Below, one piece after another: positions 1 through 7,455 of a stretch of 62,153 bases of DNA. The notes beneath the pieces are model-generated. The model saw nothing but the letters and a program-made list of their open reading frames with translations. It was not told the origin of the DNA and made no database searches. Source of the DNA: Actinomycetota bacterium (GTDB lineage: Bacteria; Actinomycetota; CADDZG01; WHSQ01). The translations under genes and the position numbers were made by a program. The stretch spans positions 1 to 62,153 of the forward strand of contig WHTI01000003.1 in NCBI GenBank assembly GCA_009377815.1. The letters are read 5' to 3'. The first letter of the stretch is position 1. Every line of letters starts with the position of its first letter.

Positions 1-1
1 C

Positions 2-553
2 ATGACACACGACGCCGGCACCGCGCAAGGCACCGGGCGGTTATCGGCCCCGGTCACCGATCGGGACCATCTGTTGGGGTCCCCCGAGGCCCCCGTAACG
101 ATCGTGGAGTACGGGGATTACGAGTGCGCCACCTGCGGACGGGCCTACTGGGTGCTGAAGGACCTGCTCGGCGAGTTCGGCGATGACGTTGCCTTCGTCT
201 TCCGGAACTTTCCTCGGGTGGACGTGCATCCCAGGGCAGAGACTGTCGCCGAGGCCCTCGAGGCGGCCGCCGGACAGGGTCGTTTCTGGGAGATGCACGA
301 CTGGTTCTACGAGCATCAGCATGAACTCGAGCTCATCGATCTCGAAGAGCATGCCGGCGTCGTCGGTCTCGACGTAGAACGGTTGAGGAACGACCTCCGG
401 GATCGCACGTACCGTGATCGAGTGCTCGCGGACTTGGAAACGGGACGGGCGAGCGGGGTCGGGTCTACGCCCACCTTCTTCATCAACGGTAGCCGTTACG
501 ACGGTGCGGTCGACCTGGTTTCGATGACCGAGGCGATCAAGAGCGCACTCTAG
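2..553 (+). CDS. DsbA-family thioredoxin-fold disulfide oxidoreductase
   Basis: The 183-residue protein is a DsbA-like thiol:disulfide oxidoreductase that would form or exchange disulfides in partner proteins. Residues 36-45 read EYGDYECATC and hold the catalytic cysteine pair (C42, C45). The cis-proline loop lies near P157 in GSTPTFFING. No signal peptide or membrane anchor is visible, so it is predicted to be cytoplasmic, like many actinobacterial FrnE/NhaA-linked DsbA-like proteins. The Ala-Thr dipeptide between the cysteines is unusual; CPxC is the common form. The ATG starts one base inside the window, so a longer N-terminus beyond the edge cannot be excluded. Confidence 0.85.
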   Translation: MTHDAGTAQGTGRLSAPVTDRDHLLGSPEAPVTIVEYGDYECATCGRAYWVLKDLLGEFGDDVAFVFRNFPRVDVHPRAETVAEALEAAAGQGRFWEMHDWFYEHQHELELIDLEEHAGVVGLDVERLRNDLRDRTYRDRVLADLETGRASGVGSTPTFFINGSRYDGAVDLVSMTEAIKSAL

Positions 554-675
554 GTCCCTCGAATCGAGGAGGGTCTTGAGGGCGGATCAGGAAACCCGAT
601 GTCATTGCCGAAGGGCCAATTTGACGGGTGAGCTGAGGGTAGTAGAACAGGGGCAACCCGAGGAAGGGAGGCACC

Positions 676-1278
676 ATGTTCGCTCAAGTCATCCAGGGTC
701 GTGCCAAGGATGCCGCCGGTCTCAGCAAGCAGTTGGAGAGGTGGGACCAAGAGCTCAAACCCGGCGCGCCGGGCTACCTCGGCAGCACGGCGGGAGTCAC
801 CGCCGACGGCGAGTTCATCGCGCTGATCCGCTTCGAGAGTGAAGAGGCGGCCCGGGCCAACGGCGACCGCGCCGAGCAGACCGCATGGTGGGAAGAGACG
901 TCGACATATCTCGAAGATCCCATGTTCCACGATTGCACTCTGGTCGACCTGATGGGGGATGGGGGTTCGGACGCGGCGGGCTTCGTTCAGGTGATCCAAG
1001 GCAAGGTCACCGACGTGGAGAAGGCTCGCGCACTCGACAGTGCCACTCAAGACCAGATGAAGGGTCTGCGGCCCGACGTGATCGGTGGACTGGTTGCGTG
1101 GCACCCGGAGAACGGGCGCTATACCAACGCCATCTACTTCACCTCCGAAGCCGAAGCTCGAGCAAAGGAGAAGGAGATCTCGCCCGAATTCGAGGAATTC
1201 ATGAAGGAGTGGCAGGCGATCTCCGACGGTGAGCCCAAGTACCTCGACATCACGGAGCCGTGGTTCTCGAGCACGTAG
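676..1278 (+). CDS. Tandem ABM-like (dimeric alpha-beta barrel) protein
   Basis: This 200-residue protein contains two copies of a small alpha-beta domain, about residues 1-97 and 100-200. Each copy opens with the same strand motif (FAQVIQG and FVQVIQG) and ends in an acidic/aromatic stretch. The pattern matches the antibiotic-biosynthesis-monooxygenase/EthD-like dimeric barrel superfamily, where fusion lets one chain form the barrel that usually needs a homodimer. No specific substrate can be inferred. A strong ribosome binding site, AGGAAGGGAGG, precedes the ATG. A DsbA-like gene lies upstream and a small zinc protein downstream on the same strand. Confidence 0.65.
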   Translation: MFAQVIQGRAKDAAGLSKQLERWDQELKPGAPGYLGSTAGVTADGEFIALIRFESEEAARANGDRAEQTAWWEETSTYLEDPMFHDCTLVDLMGDGGSDAAGFVQVIQGKVTDVEKARALDSATQDQMKGLRPDVIGGLVAWHPENGRYTNAIYFTSEAEARAKEKEISPEFEEFMKEWQAISDGEPKYLDITEPWFSST

Positions 1279-1407
1279 TCGGCGAGGAATCTGTTCACGC
1301 AGGCACGACTTGTGGCCTCTTCGATCATCGCTCCCCAGGAGAGTTGTTGTCGGTTGGTGGGTAAAGAGTAGGGGAGACTGGGCCGTGCGGTCCTGGGAGG
1401 AGGCCCC

Positions 1408-1647
1408 ATGGACAAGACTGCGTGCACGAGGTGCGGCAGGGAGATGCCACTGAAGCGCCTGAAGGAGGTCGTCCACGAGGAGGGACGGTCTCGGATCCGC
1501 CGCCTCGTATGCTCGATCTGCCTCGATCAGATCATGAACGAATCGAGTCGCGTCCGCGGTGTCGTCGGGACCCAGAAGGCGGCGGCCGCCCACATCGACC
1601 ATGGAGTAGGAAGCGGCGAGCGACAGAGCTTAGGGCAACGCGGCTAA
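1408..1647 (+). CDS. Small zinc-finger-like protein, function unknown
   Basis: This 79-residue basic protein carries two Cys pairs, C6xxC9 (CTRC) and C35xxC38 (CSIC). Their spacing fits a single zinc site of zinc-ribbon or treble-clef type. The residues between are rich in Arg, Lys and Glu, and the C-terminal 30 residues are low in structure. A GGGAGGAGG ribosome binding site sits just before the ATG, which supports translation. The next gene starts 17 bases after its stop, so the two may be cotranscribed. Small proteins like this are common in actinobacteria, but I do not recognise a named family. Confidence 0.6.
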   Translation: MDKTACTRCGREMPLKRLKEVVHEEGRSRIRRLVCSICLDQIMNESSRVRGVVGTQKAAAAHIDHGVGSGERQSLGQRG

Positions 1648-1664
1648 GGGGAAGGGAGGACCCC

Positions 1665-2057
1665 GTGCAGACACTGCAACGGCATCCCGGGAAGCATGTC
1701 TTTGGAGTGGTGGACCAGTCCAAGGAAGTCGAGAGGATCCTCAAGGAAGTGGACCGTCGAGGCGTGGCGAAAAGTGACGTCCAGGTCGTCGGCGACGAAC
1801 CCAGCGGCGACCAAGAGGCTCCCGCTCAGGACCACCATGGAGCGCTCGAAGGAGTGACGCACGCGGTAGCGATGGTGTCCGAGGAACACGAGTTCAACGA
1901 GCTCTACCAGAGCGAAGTCGAAGCGGGACGGCGTCTTGTGGGCATCCCGGTCTCGCGCACGATCGATAAGGACGCAGCGCAGGACATCCTTCATCGGCAC
2001 GGCGCCCATTTCATCAACTACTTCGGCCCCTGGGTGGTTGAAGAGCTCGAAAGCTGA
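1665..2057 (+). CDS. General-stress-protein-like small protein
   Basis: This is a 130-residue protein starting at GTG. GAAGGGAGGA ends four bases before the GTG, which decides the start against longer in-frame openings. It alternates helix and strand, with the pattern VFGVVDQSKEVERILKEV at the front and a C-terminal HGAHFINYFGPWVVEEL. This resembles proteins related to the general stress protein 17M / heat-induced YflT-type fold, where Gly-rich hydrophobic strands modulate a small alpha-beta domain. No catalytic residues are evident. It follows the small zinc protein closely, suggesting a shared transcript. Confidence 0.6.
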   Translation: MQTLQRHPGKHVFGVVDQSKEVERILKEVDRRGVAKSDVQVVGDEPSGDQEAPAQDHHGALEGVTHAVAMVSEEHEFNELYQSEVEAGRRLVGIPVSRTIDKDAAQDILHRHGAHFINYFGPWVVEELES

Positions 2058-2109
2058 CGCGAAATCTGGCTGAGCTCAGGCCCAGGGTGGGCCGAGGAGG
2101 CGTCCCTGC

Positions 2110-3030
2110 ATGAGCTGGCATCCGCGGCAATTGGGTCAGCAGACCGGTCGGACCTTCGTCGTGACCGGGGCCAATAGTGGGATCGGCTTCGAAGCGGCGC
2201 GCGACCTCGTCGGTCGCGGCGCTCATGTCGTACTGGCGGTGCGCGACACGACCAAAGGCGAGACCGCCGCAGCGCGCCTCCCGGGTCCCGGCTCGACGAG
2301 CGTCGTCGAGCTGGATCTGTCCGATCTCGACAAGGTTGCGGAGTGCGTCAAGAGGCTGGTCGACAGCCACGACAATCTTTCCGCTCTGATCTGCAACGCC
2401 GGCATCATGGGCGGGCCCTATCTGTTCACTCCCCAGGGCTTCGAGCGGCAGATGGGCACCAACCACCTCGGGCACGCGGCGCTGATCGCGGGACTGTGGC
2501 CACTTCTGCACACGAGCGCAGCGCGAGTGGTCCTGATCGCGAGCAACGAGGCGCGCCGCGGGCTGCTATCGCCTCGAACGACTCGGGAGGAGCTGTTCAA
2601 CCCGGTGCCGTACAACGGCCAGCAGGTCTACAGCAACACCAAGCAGGCGAATCTGTTGTTCGCGCAGGAGCTCCACCGTCGTTGTGAGAGGGCCGGTTCG
2701 CCGGTGATCAGCGTCGCGGTCCACCCAGGGGCCGCCTCCACCAACCTGTTCGCACGCCAGCTTGAGCGGGCCGGTCGTGTGTCACTGGCCCGGGTCACCA
2801 AGATGGTCACCAAGGTGATTCTCCCCTCGGCCGCCTCCGGCGCCCGCGCAACCCTTCGAGCGGTTGACGACGCCACGCCGAGTGGCACGTTCGTCGGGCC
2901 GGCTAGGTTTGGCCAGCTCCGTGGCCCGCCGGAGTTCCTCGACGTTTACCCCTCGGCGAGCGACCCGGCGACGGCTGCGCGTATCTGGGAGCTCACCGAA
3001 CAGGCGCTGGGCCGACCACTACCTTTCTAA
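2110..3030 (+). CDS. Short-chain dehydrogenase/reductase, retinol-dehydrogenase-like
   Basis: This 306-residue classical SDR is expected to oxidise or reduce an alcohol/carbonyl substrate with NAD(P). The cofactor motif TGANSGIG is at residues 19-26, followed by a basic stretch (AVRDTTKG) that favours NADP. The structural NAG motif appears as ICNAGIM. The catalytic pair is Y174 and K178 in YSNTK. The arrangement and the C-terminal substrate loop look like the WW-domain-oxidoreductase/retinol dehydrogenase branch often annotated in actinobacteria. AGGAGG lies 11 bases before the ATG. The substrate is unknown. Confidence 0.85.
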   Translation: MSWHPRQLGQQTGRTFVVTGANSGIGFEAARDLVGRGAHVVLAVRDTTKGETAAARLPGPGSTSVVELDLSDLDKVAECVKRLVDSHDNLSALICNAGIMGGPYLFTPQGFERQMGTNHLGHAALIAGLWPLLHTSAARVVLIASNEARRGLLSPRTTREELFNPVPYNGQQVYSNTKQANLLFAQELHRRCERAGSPVISVAVHPGAASTNLFARQLERAGRVSLARVTKMVTKVILPSAASGARATLRAVDDATPSGTFVGPARFGQLRGPPEFLDVYPSASDPATAARIWELTEQALGRPLPF

Positions 3031-3237
3031 GGCCATAGTTTTGTTCGGCATCGAGGGATCGAACGAGGCCCAGGGCTGGAGATTCGCCGGAGCGTTGGTT
3101 CCGCTCGCCTACACAGGCTGGTCGCTGTGGCTCCTCGCGATGGAGGTTGGGATCCGATCTGACCGATGAGATTCGCCGGGCCCGGGAGTCATATGCGTGA
3201 CGGCGTACGAAGGATCATCGGCAGGAAAGGACTCGTG

Positions 3238-3894
3238 ATGAGAAGGCTTTCGGTTAACACGTTCCTGACCCTCGACGGAGTCATGCAGGCTCCGGGCGGC
3301 CCGGAGGAGGATCCGAGCGGTGGCTTCACCCATGGCGGCTGGTCGTTCAACTACTGGGACGACCAGATGGGAAAAGTCATGGATGAGTACATGGGCGTCC
3401 CCTTCGATCTCGTTCTCGGGCGCAAGACGTACGAGATCTTCGCCGCCCACTGGCCTCACGTGACCGATGATCCGATGGCCGCAGCCCTGAACAGCGCGAC
3501 CAAGTACGTCGCATCGCGGACCCTTAGCTCGGTGGACTGGGACAACTTGGTCCTCATCCAGGGTGACGTTGCGGATGGAGTGGCAGCGATCAAGGAAGGG
3601 GAGGGACCCGAGCTCCAGGTCCACGGCAGCAGCAATCTGATCCAGACGCTGATCCGGCACGGGCTCATCGATGAGTTCCGCATCTGGACCTTCCCGGTCG
3701 TCGTGGGGCCGGGCAAGCGCCTCTTCGACGACGGCACCATCCCCTCCGGACTGAAGCTAGTCGACAGCAAGGTCTTCTCGACCGGGGTCTTGATGGCCAC
3801 CTATGAGCCGGCCGGCGAGATCCCCATCGGATCGTTCGCCCTCGAGGAGCCGACCGAGGCGGAGATCGAGCGCCGGAGCAAGCTGGGTAGCTAG
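3238..3894 (+). CDS. RibD C-terminal-like dihydrofolate reductase family protein
   Basis: This 218-residue protein belongs to the RibD_C/DHFR-like reductase fold, a family of NADPH-binding proteins mostly of unassigned substrate. Visible marks are the N-terminal strand RLSVNTFLTLDGVMQAPGG, the motif LVLGRKTYEIF near residue 60, and the C-terminal LIDEFRIWTFPVVVGPGKRLF. The ATG at 3238 is chosen because CAGGAAAGGA sits just upstream. A longer in-frame opening beginning at 3166 has no comparable signal and adds a non-family head. A PPOX-type gene follows after 34 bases, probably in the same operon. Confidence 0.8.
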   Translation: MRRLSVNTFLTLDGVMQAPGGPEEDPSGGFTHGGWSFNYWDDQMGKVMDEYMGVPFDLVLGRKTYEIFAAHWPHVTDDPMAAALNSATKYVASRTLSSVDWDNLVLIQGDVADGVAAIKEGEGPELQVHGSSNLIQTLIRHGLIDEFRIWTFPVVVGPGKRLFDDGTIPSGLKLVDSKVFSTGVLMATYEPAGEIPIGSFALEEPTEAEIERRSKLGS

Positions 3895-3928
3895 GGTCAG
3901 GGTTCGCTTGATCGAGGAGGGGGACAGC

Positions 3929-4402
3929 ATGGATCCCAAGGACCTTGGAACTACGGCAAAGGAGATCATCGACGCGAACCTGTACATGGTGCTCGGGACC
4001 GCGGACGAGAAGGGTCTCCCCTGGGCGACGCCGGTGTACTTCGCCGTGAGCGACGACTATCGGGAGTTCTTCTGGGTCTCCTCCCCGGAGGCCACACACT
4101 CGCGCAACATCGCAGCGCGGCCCCAGATCGGCATCGTCATCTTCAACTCGCAGGTGCCGATCGGTACCGGACAAGGCGTCTATATGCCGGCGGTCGCTGA
4201 GGAAGTGGCGGACGCCGGCCTCGAGCAGGCTCTGGCGATCTACTCTCAACGCTCGCTCGCCCACGGAGGCACAGTCTTCACCGAAGAAGAGGTGAGGGAC
4301 GCGGACCCGTTGCATATGTACCGGGCGACCGCGTCGGGTCACTCGATGCTGGCCAAGGACGGGCTTCCCGACCACCGGATCGTTGTGGACCTAGGGGGCT
4401 GA
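3929..4402 (+). CDS. Pyridoxamine 5'-phosphate oxidase-like FMN-binding protein
   Basis: This 157-residue split-barrel flavin protein is of the PPOX/F420-FMN reductase class. The core motif runs ANLYMVLGTADEKGLPWATP, then strand FFWVSSPEATHSRNIAARPQ, which is typical of cofactor-phosphate binding in this fold. It would bind FMN or F420 and reduce or sense small molecules, with no substrate evident. The start at 3929 is supported by GAGGAGGGGG six bases upstream. It follows the RibD-like reductase and may be cotranscribed with it. Confidence 0.75.
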   Translation: MDPKDLGTTAKEIIDANLYMVLGTADEKGLPWATPVYFAVSDDYREFFWVSSPEATHSRNIAARPQIGIVIFNSQVPIGTGQGVYMPAVAEEVADAGLEQALAIYSQRSLAHGGTVFTEEEVRDADPLHMYRATASGHSMLAKDGLPDHRIVVDLGG

Positions 4403-4580
4403 CGCCTGCCTCCCTCGTTGCAGGCGCCAAATCTTCATATTTGTACCGATCCGGTCCAACTTCTCAAAGAACGTGCCATTTGTGCCGATGCCATATGGGA
4501 CTGATGGCGCCGGGCTCCTCGCCAAGGGATCTTCCCTTAGAGGTCCGGTAGGGCTCCACGGCTTGGAGGGAACGGGACCG

Positions 4581-6980
4581 ATGACCAACGATGCAACGCT
4601 CGAAGGCCTCCCTGAGGGGACTCCCGCGAGCACCGCGCTCCCTGCTCCACGTCTGTCTCCGCGCCTGAAGAGAAACCTCACGAATTGGCTCGCCGTGGTC
4701 GTGGCGTTGAACGTTGCCGTAGGAGTCGCCTTCAGCGTTGCAACCCTCCGGCGCGACGGCGATGGGTATCGGGATACCGGTGCCGTCCTCGCGCGCATCG
4801 AAGAGCGGCTGGCTTTGCAGCAGTCCCTCCTTGTGGCCGGAGTCCTGCCGGCGCCCGCCGATCAGAGCGAGGCAACGTCTGCGGCCCTTCTGGCAGGTTT
4901 GCGATCTCTGTCGGACGCCACTCAAGAAGATCTTGTCCGCCTTGACCGGCTCGATGCTTCGGCGGGAACCGACGGGACGATCGCTGAGGTTCGCCGGCAC
5001 CTCCAACTTGTGTCGGATGAGATCGACCGGGTCGATGCCGAGGATACGAGGATGGCCGATCCCTCAACGATCATCGAGGGCTCCGAACGACTGCAAGCTC
5101 AGCTTTCGGCGGAGCACTCAAGGGTCGACGACCTGGCCCGGGGCGCGTACCGAACGGCGGACATCGAATCCATCCTCATGATGGGGCTAGCGGCCCTTAT
5201 GGCTGTGTTGCTTCATAAGAAGTTCGTTCGCGCTCGTCGAAGTGCCGAGGAGCGGGCCCTGCGCGAGAGGGCGCAAGGAGAGGAACGCTTCAGATCGCTC
5301 GTTCAGAACGCCAACGATGTGATCCTGATCTGTGACCCGGCGACGACGATCAAGTATCAAACGCCTTCGGCGAAGGCGGTGCTGGGGTTCGAGAACAACG
5401 ACCTCTTAGGGACGCCCCTGATCGATCTCGTTCATCCACATGATGCTCGGAGGCTGCTTGCCTTCTTCAGCGACGTCGAGAGGAATGCGGGACGTGCACG
5501 AACGAGTGAATGGCGGATGAGACATCTGGACGGCTCCTGGGTGCACATCGAAGCAGCCGCGAGCAATCTGATGGACGATCCAACCGTCATGGGGTTGGTG
5601 TTCACGCTTCGTGATGTTTCGGCCCAGAAATCACTTGAGCAGCAACTAAGACATCAGGCGTTCCACGATTCCCTGACCGGCCTGGCCAACCGAGCCTTGT
5701 TCAGCGACCGCGTGGGACACGCGTTGACACGCTCCGATCGGTCGAACAACTTCACAACCGCGTTGTTCGTAGATATCGACGACTTCAAAACCGTCAATGA
5801 CAGTCTCGGTCACGCGGCGGGTGACGAGCTTCTCATCGAGGTTGCACGCAGGTTGGGGAGGTCGGTGAGACCATCCGATACCGTTGCGCGTCTCGGTGGA
5901 GATGAGTTCGGCATCCTGCTTGAGGACGTAACCGGCGAGAAGGATGCCCAGATGGTCGTAGATCGCATCATGACCGAATTGAAGGCCACCGTTCCTATCT
6001 CCGGCAGGGAGCTGTTCGTTCGAGTGAGTATCGGGATCGCAAACTCCGGCGACGTTGAGGAGGGCGCCGAGGAGCTGCTCCGGAACGCAGATGCGGCCAT
6101 GTACATGGCTAAAGGAGCAGGTAAGGGAACCTCGGTTACCTACGAACCAACGATGCACGCGGCCGCGCTCGAACGCCTTGAATCGAGAGCGGCACTGGAG
6201 CGTGCCGTGGACGGGGGAGAGTTCAGGCTCCACTATCAGCCGATAGTAGATCTCGATACCGGCGCGGTTCGGGGAGTTGAGGCTCTCGTGCGGTGGCAAC
6301 GTGGAGCCACGCTGGTTCCACCGGCGGAGTTCATCCCACTGGCCGAGGAAACCGGCCTGATACATAAGCTTGGTGACTGGGTGCTCGGCGAGGCATGTCG
6401 CAACGCCAAGAAGTGGCAGGAACTCTATCCGATCGATCCTCCGTTGACCATGAATGTCAACATCTCCGCGCGCCAAGTCCTTCAACCCAGCCTGGTAGAG
6501 GGGGTTCGCAAGGCTCTGTTGGAATCCGGATTGGATCCAAAGACCCTCACTCTTGAGATCACAGAGACCGATCTCATACTCGACAACAAGGACGTCGTGA
6601 GCAGGCTGGGGGAGCTGAAGGACCTTGGGGTCCTCCTTGCGATCGATGACTTTGGAACCGGTTATTCGTCCCTCAGCTACCTGGGGCAGTTCCCGGTAGA
6701 TGTGTTGAAGATCGACAGGTCGTTCATGTCCCGTCTCGCAGACGAGAAGGACCCTGCCCTCATGGAGGCGATCATCCAACTCGGTCAAACGCTGAGCCTG
6801 GAAGTCGTGGCCGAGGGGATCGAAGATGCAACCCAACTCGATGCGCTCCGAGGGTTGAAGTGCAAGCGCGGGCAGGGGTTCTACTTCGCTCGCCCGCTCG
6901 AAGAGGATGCGATCAAGGAATTGATCGAGCGAGAGTCATTGCAGACTGCGATCGAAAGCGTCCAGAGCAACGAGGTCTAA
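4581..6980 (+). CDS. Membrane-bound PAS-GGDEF-EAL c-di-GMP enzyme
   Basis: This 799-residue signalling enzyme would make and/or degrade cyclic di-GMP at the membrane. The order is a cytoplasmic head, TM1 (about residues 33-53), an extracytoplasmic helical sensor of about 140 residues, TM2 (about 195-215), PAS/PAC (about 235-345), GGDEF (motif at 439-443, RLGGDEF) and EAL (motif at 567-569). The inhibitory I-site RPSD lies five residues before GGDEF, so product feedback is plausible. EAL catalytic signatures DDFGTGYSS, LEITETD and VAEGIED are intact, so both activities look possible. The ATG at 4581 is chosen for its GGAGGG site 10 bases upstream. Its stop shares the bases CTAA with the convergent DUF4383 gene. 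Confidence 0.9.
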   Translation: MTNDATLEGLPEGTPASTALPAPRLSPRLKRNLTNWLAVVVALNVAVGVAFSVATLRRDGDGYRDTGAVLARIEERLALQQSLLVAGVLPAPADQSEATSAALLAGLRSLSDATQEDLVRLDRLDASAGTDGTIAEVRRHLQLVSDEIDRVDAEDTRMADPSTIIEGSERLQAQLSAEHSRVDDLARGAYRTADIESILMMGLAALMAVLLHKKFVRARRSAEERALRERAQGEERFRSLVQNANDVILICDPATTIKYQTPSAKAVLGFENNDLLGTPLIDLVHPHDARRLLAFFSDVERNAGRARTSEWRMRHLDGSWVHIEAAASNLMDDPTVMGLVFTLRDVSAQKSLEQQLRHQAFHDSLTGLANRALFSDRVGHALTRSDRSNNFTTALFVDIDDFKTVNDSLGHAAGDELLIEVARRLGRSVRPSDTVARLGGDEFGILLEDVTGEKDAQMVVDRIMTELKATVPISGRELFVRVSIGIANSGDVEEGAEELLRNADAAMYMAKGAGKGTSVTYEPTMHAAALERLESRAALERAVDGGEFRLHYQPIVDLDTGAVRGVEALVRWQRGATLVPPAEFIPLAEETGLIHKLGDWVLGEACRNAKKWQELYPIDPPLTMNVNISARQVLQPSLVEGVRKALLESGLDPKTLTLEITETDLILDNKDVVSRLGELKDLGVLLAIDDFGTGYSSLSYLGQFPVDVLKIDRSFMSRLADEKDPALMEAIIQLGQTLSLEVVAEGIEDATQLDALRGLKCKRGQGFYFARPLEEDAIKELIERESLQTAIESVQSNEV

Positions 6981-7384
6981 CCTGTAGCAGGTGCTTCGGT
7001 CGACCCCTCCTCCGCGGTTCCGAAGTACAACGCCAGGGCCGCCGAGGTGAGGTGCAGGAAATTGTCGGGCGAGCCGAAGCTTTCGATCGCCAGGAAGCGG
7101 AGCAAGCCGAGAGCACCGAGGATGGTGACCAGCCCGAGGACTCCCCCGATGAGCAGATTCACCTGCTGCGAACGATCATGACGCGCAGAGGATGCGATCC
7201 ACACCGCCCCGATGGCTAGATGGATCAGGTTATGGAGTGGGTTCACAGGAAAGATGAGCACTTCCTGGCCGTAAGTTCGGCCCGCGAAGTCATCGAAACC
7301 TGTGACGAAGAACCCGGCTGCCCCGACAACTACATAGACGATCCCGAAGACAAGAGCAAAGATCTGAGACGCTGTGCGATTCAT
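6977..7384 (-). CDS. DUF4383 family four-helix membrane protein
   Basis: This 135-residue integral membrane protein has four hydrophobic segments and the loop pattern FPVNPLHNLIHLAIGAVWI followed by FLHLTSAALALYFG. Both are characteristic of DUF4383, a family common in actinobacteria without an assigned role. Its final codons overlap the end of the convergent c-di-GMP enzyme gene: the four bases CTAA supply a TAG stop on this strand and a TAA stop on the other. No partner operon is visible on its own strand; the YfhO-like gene upstream starts 2.2 kb away and ends 71 bases before this ATG. Confidence 0.8.
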   Translation of the reverse strand: MNRTASQIFALVFGIVYVVVGAAGFFVTGFDDFAGRTYGQEVLIFPVNPLHNLIHLAIGAVWIASSARHDRSQQVNLLIGGVLGLVTILGALGLLRFLAIESFGSPDNFLHLTSAALALYFGTAEEGSTEAPATG

Positions 7385-7455
7385 GGGACCCCCCTGCCTG
7401 CGCCGTCAACTGATTGGAATCATATGTCCGATGGGGTGGAATACGTGGCTGAACG

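Noticed and set aside
550-1602. Long antisense open frame (350 codons) over the ABM-like and small zinc genes
   Set aside because: No ribosome binding site, no family residues, and the sense genes have good starts and domains. It is a GC-rich shadow.
3031-3237. Hydrophobic stretch GALVPLAYTGWSLWLLAMEVG in a forward frame between the SDR and RibD-like genes
   Set aside because: It could be the end of a lost membrane protein, but there is no start, no ribosome binding site and no family match.
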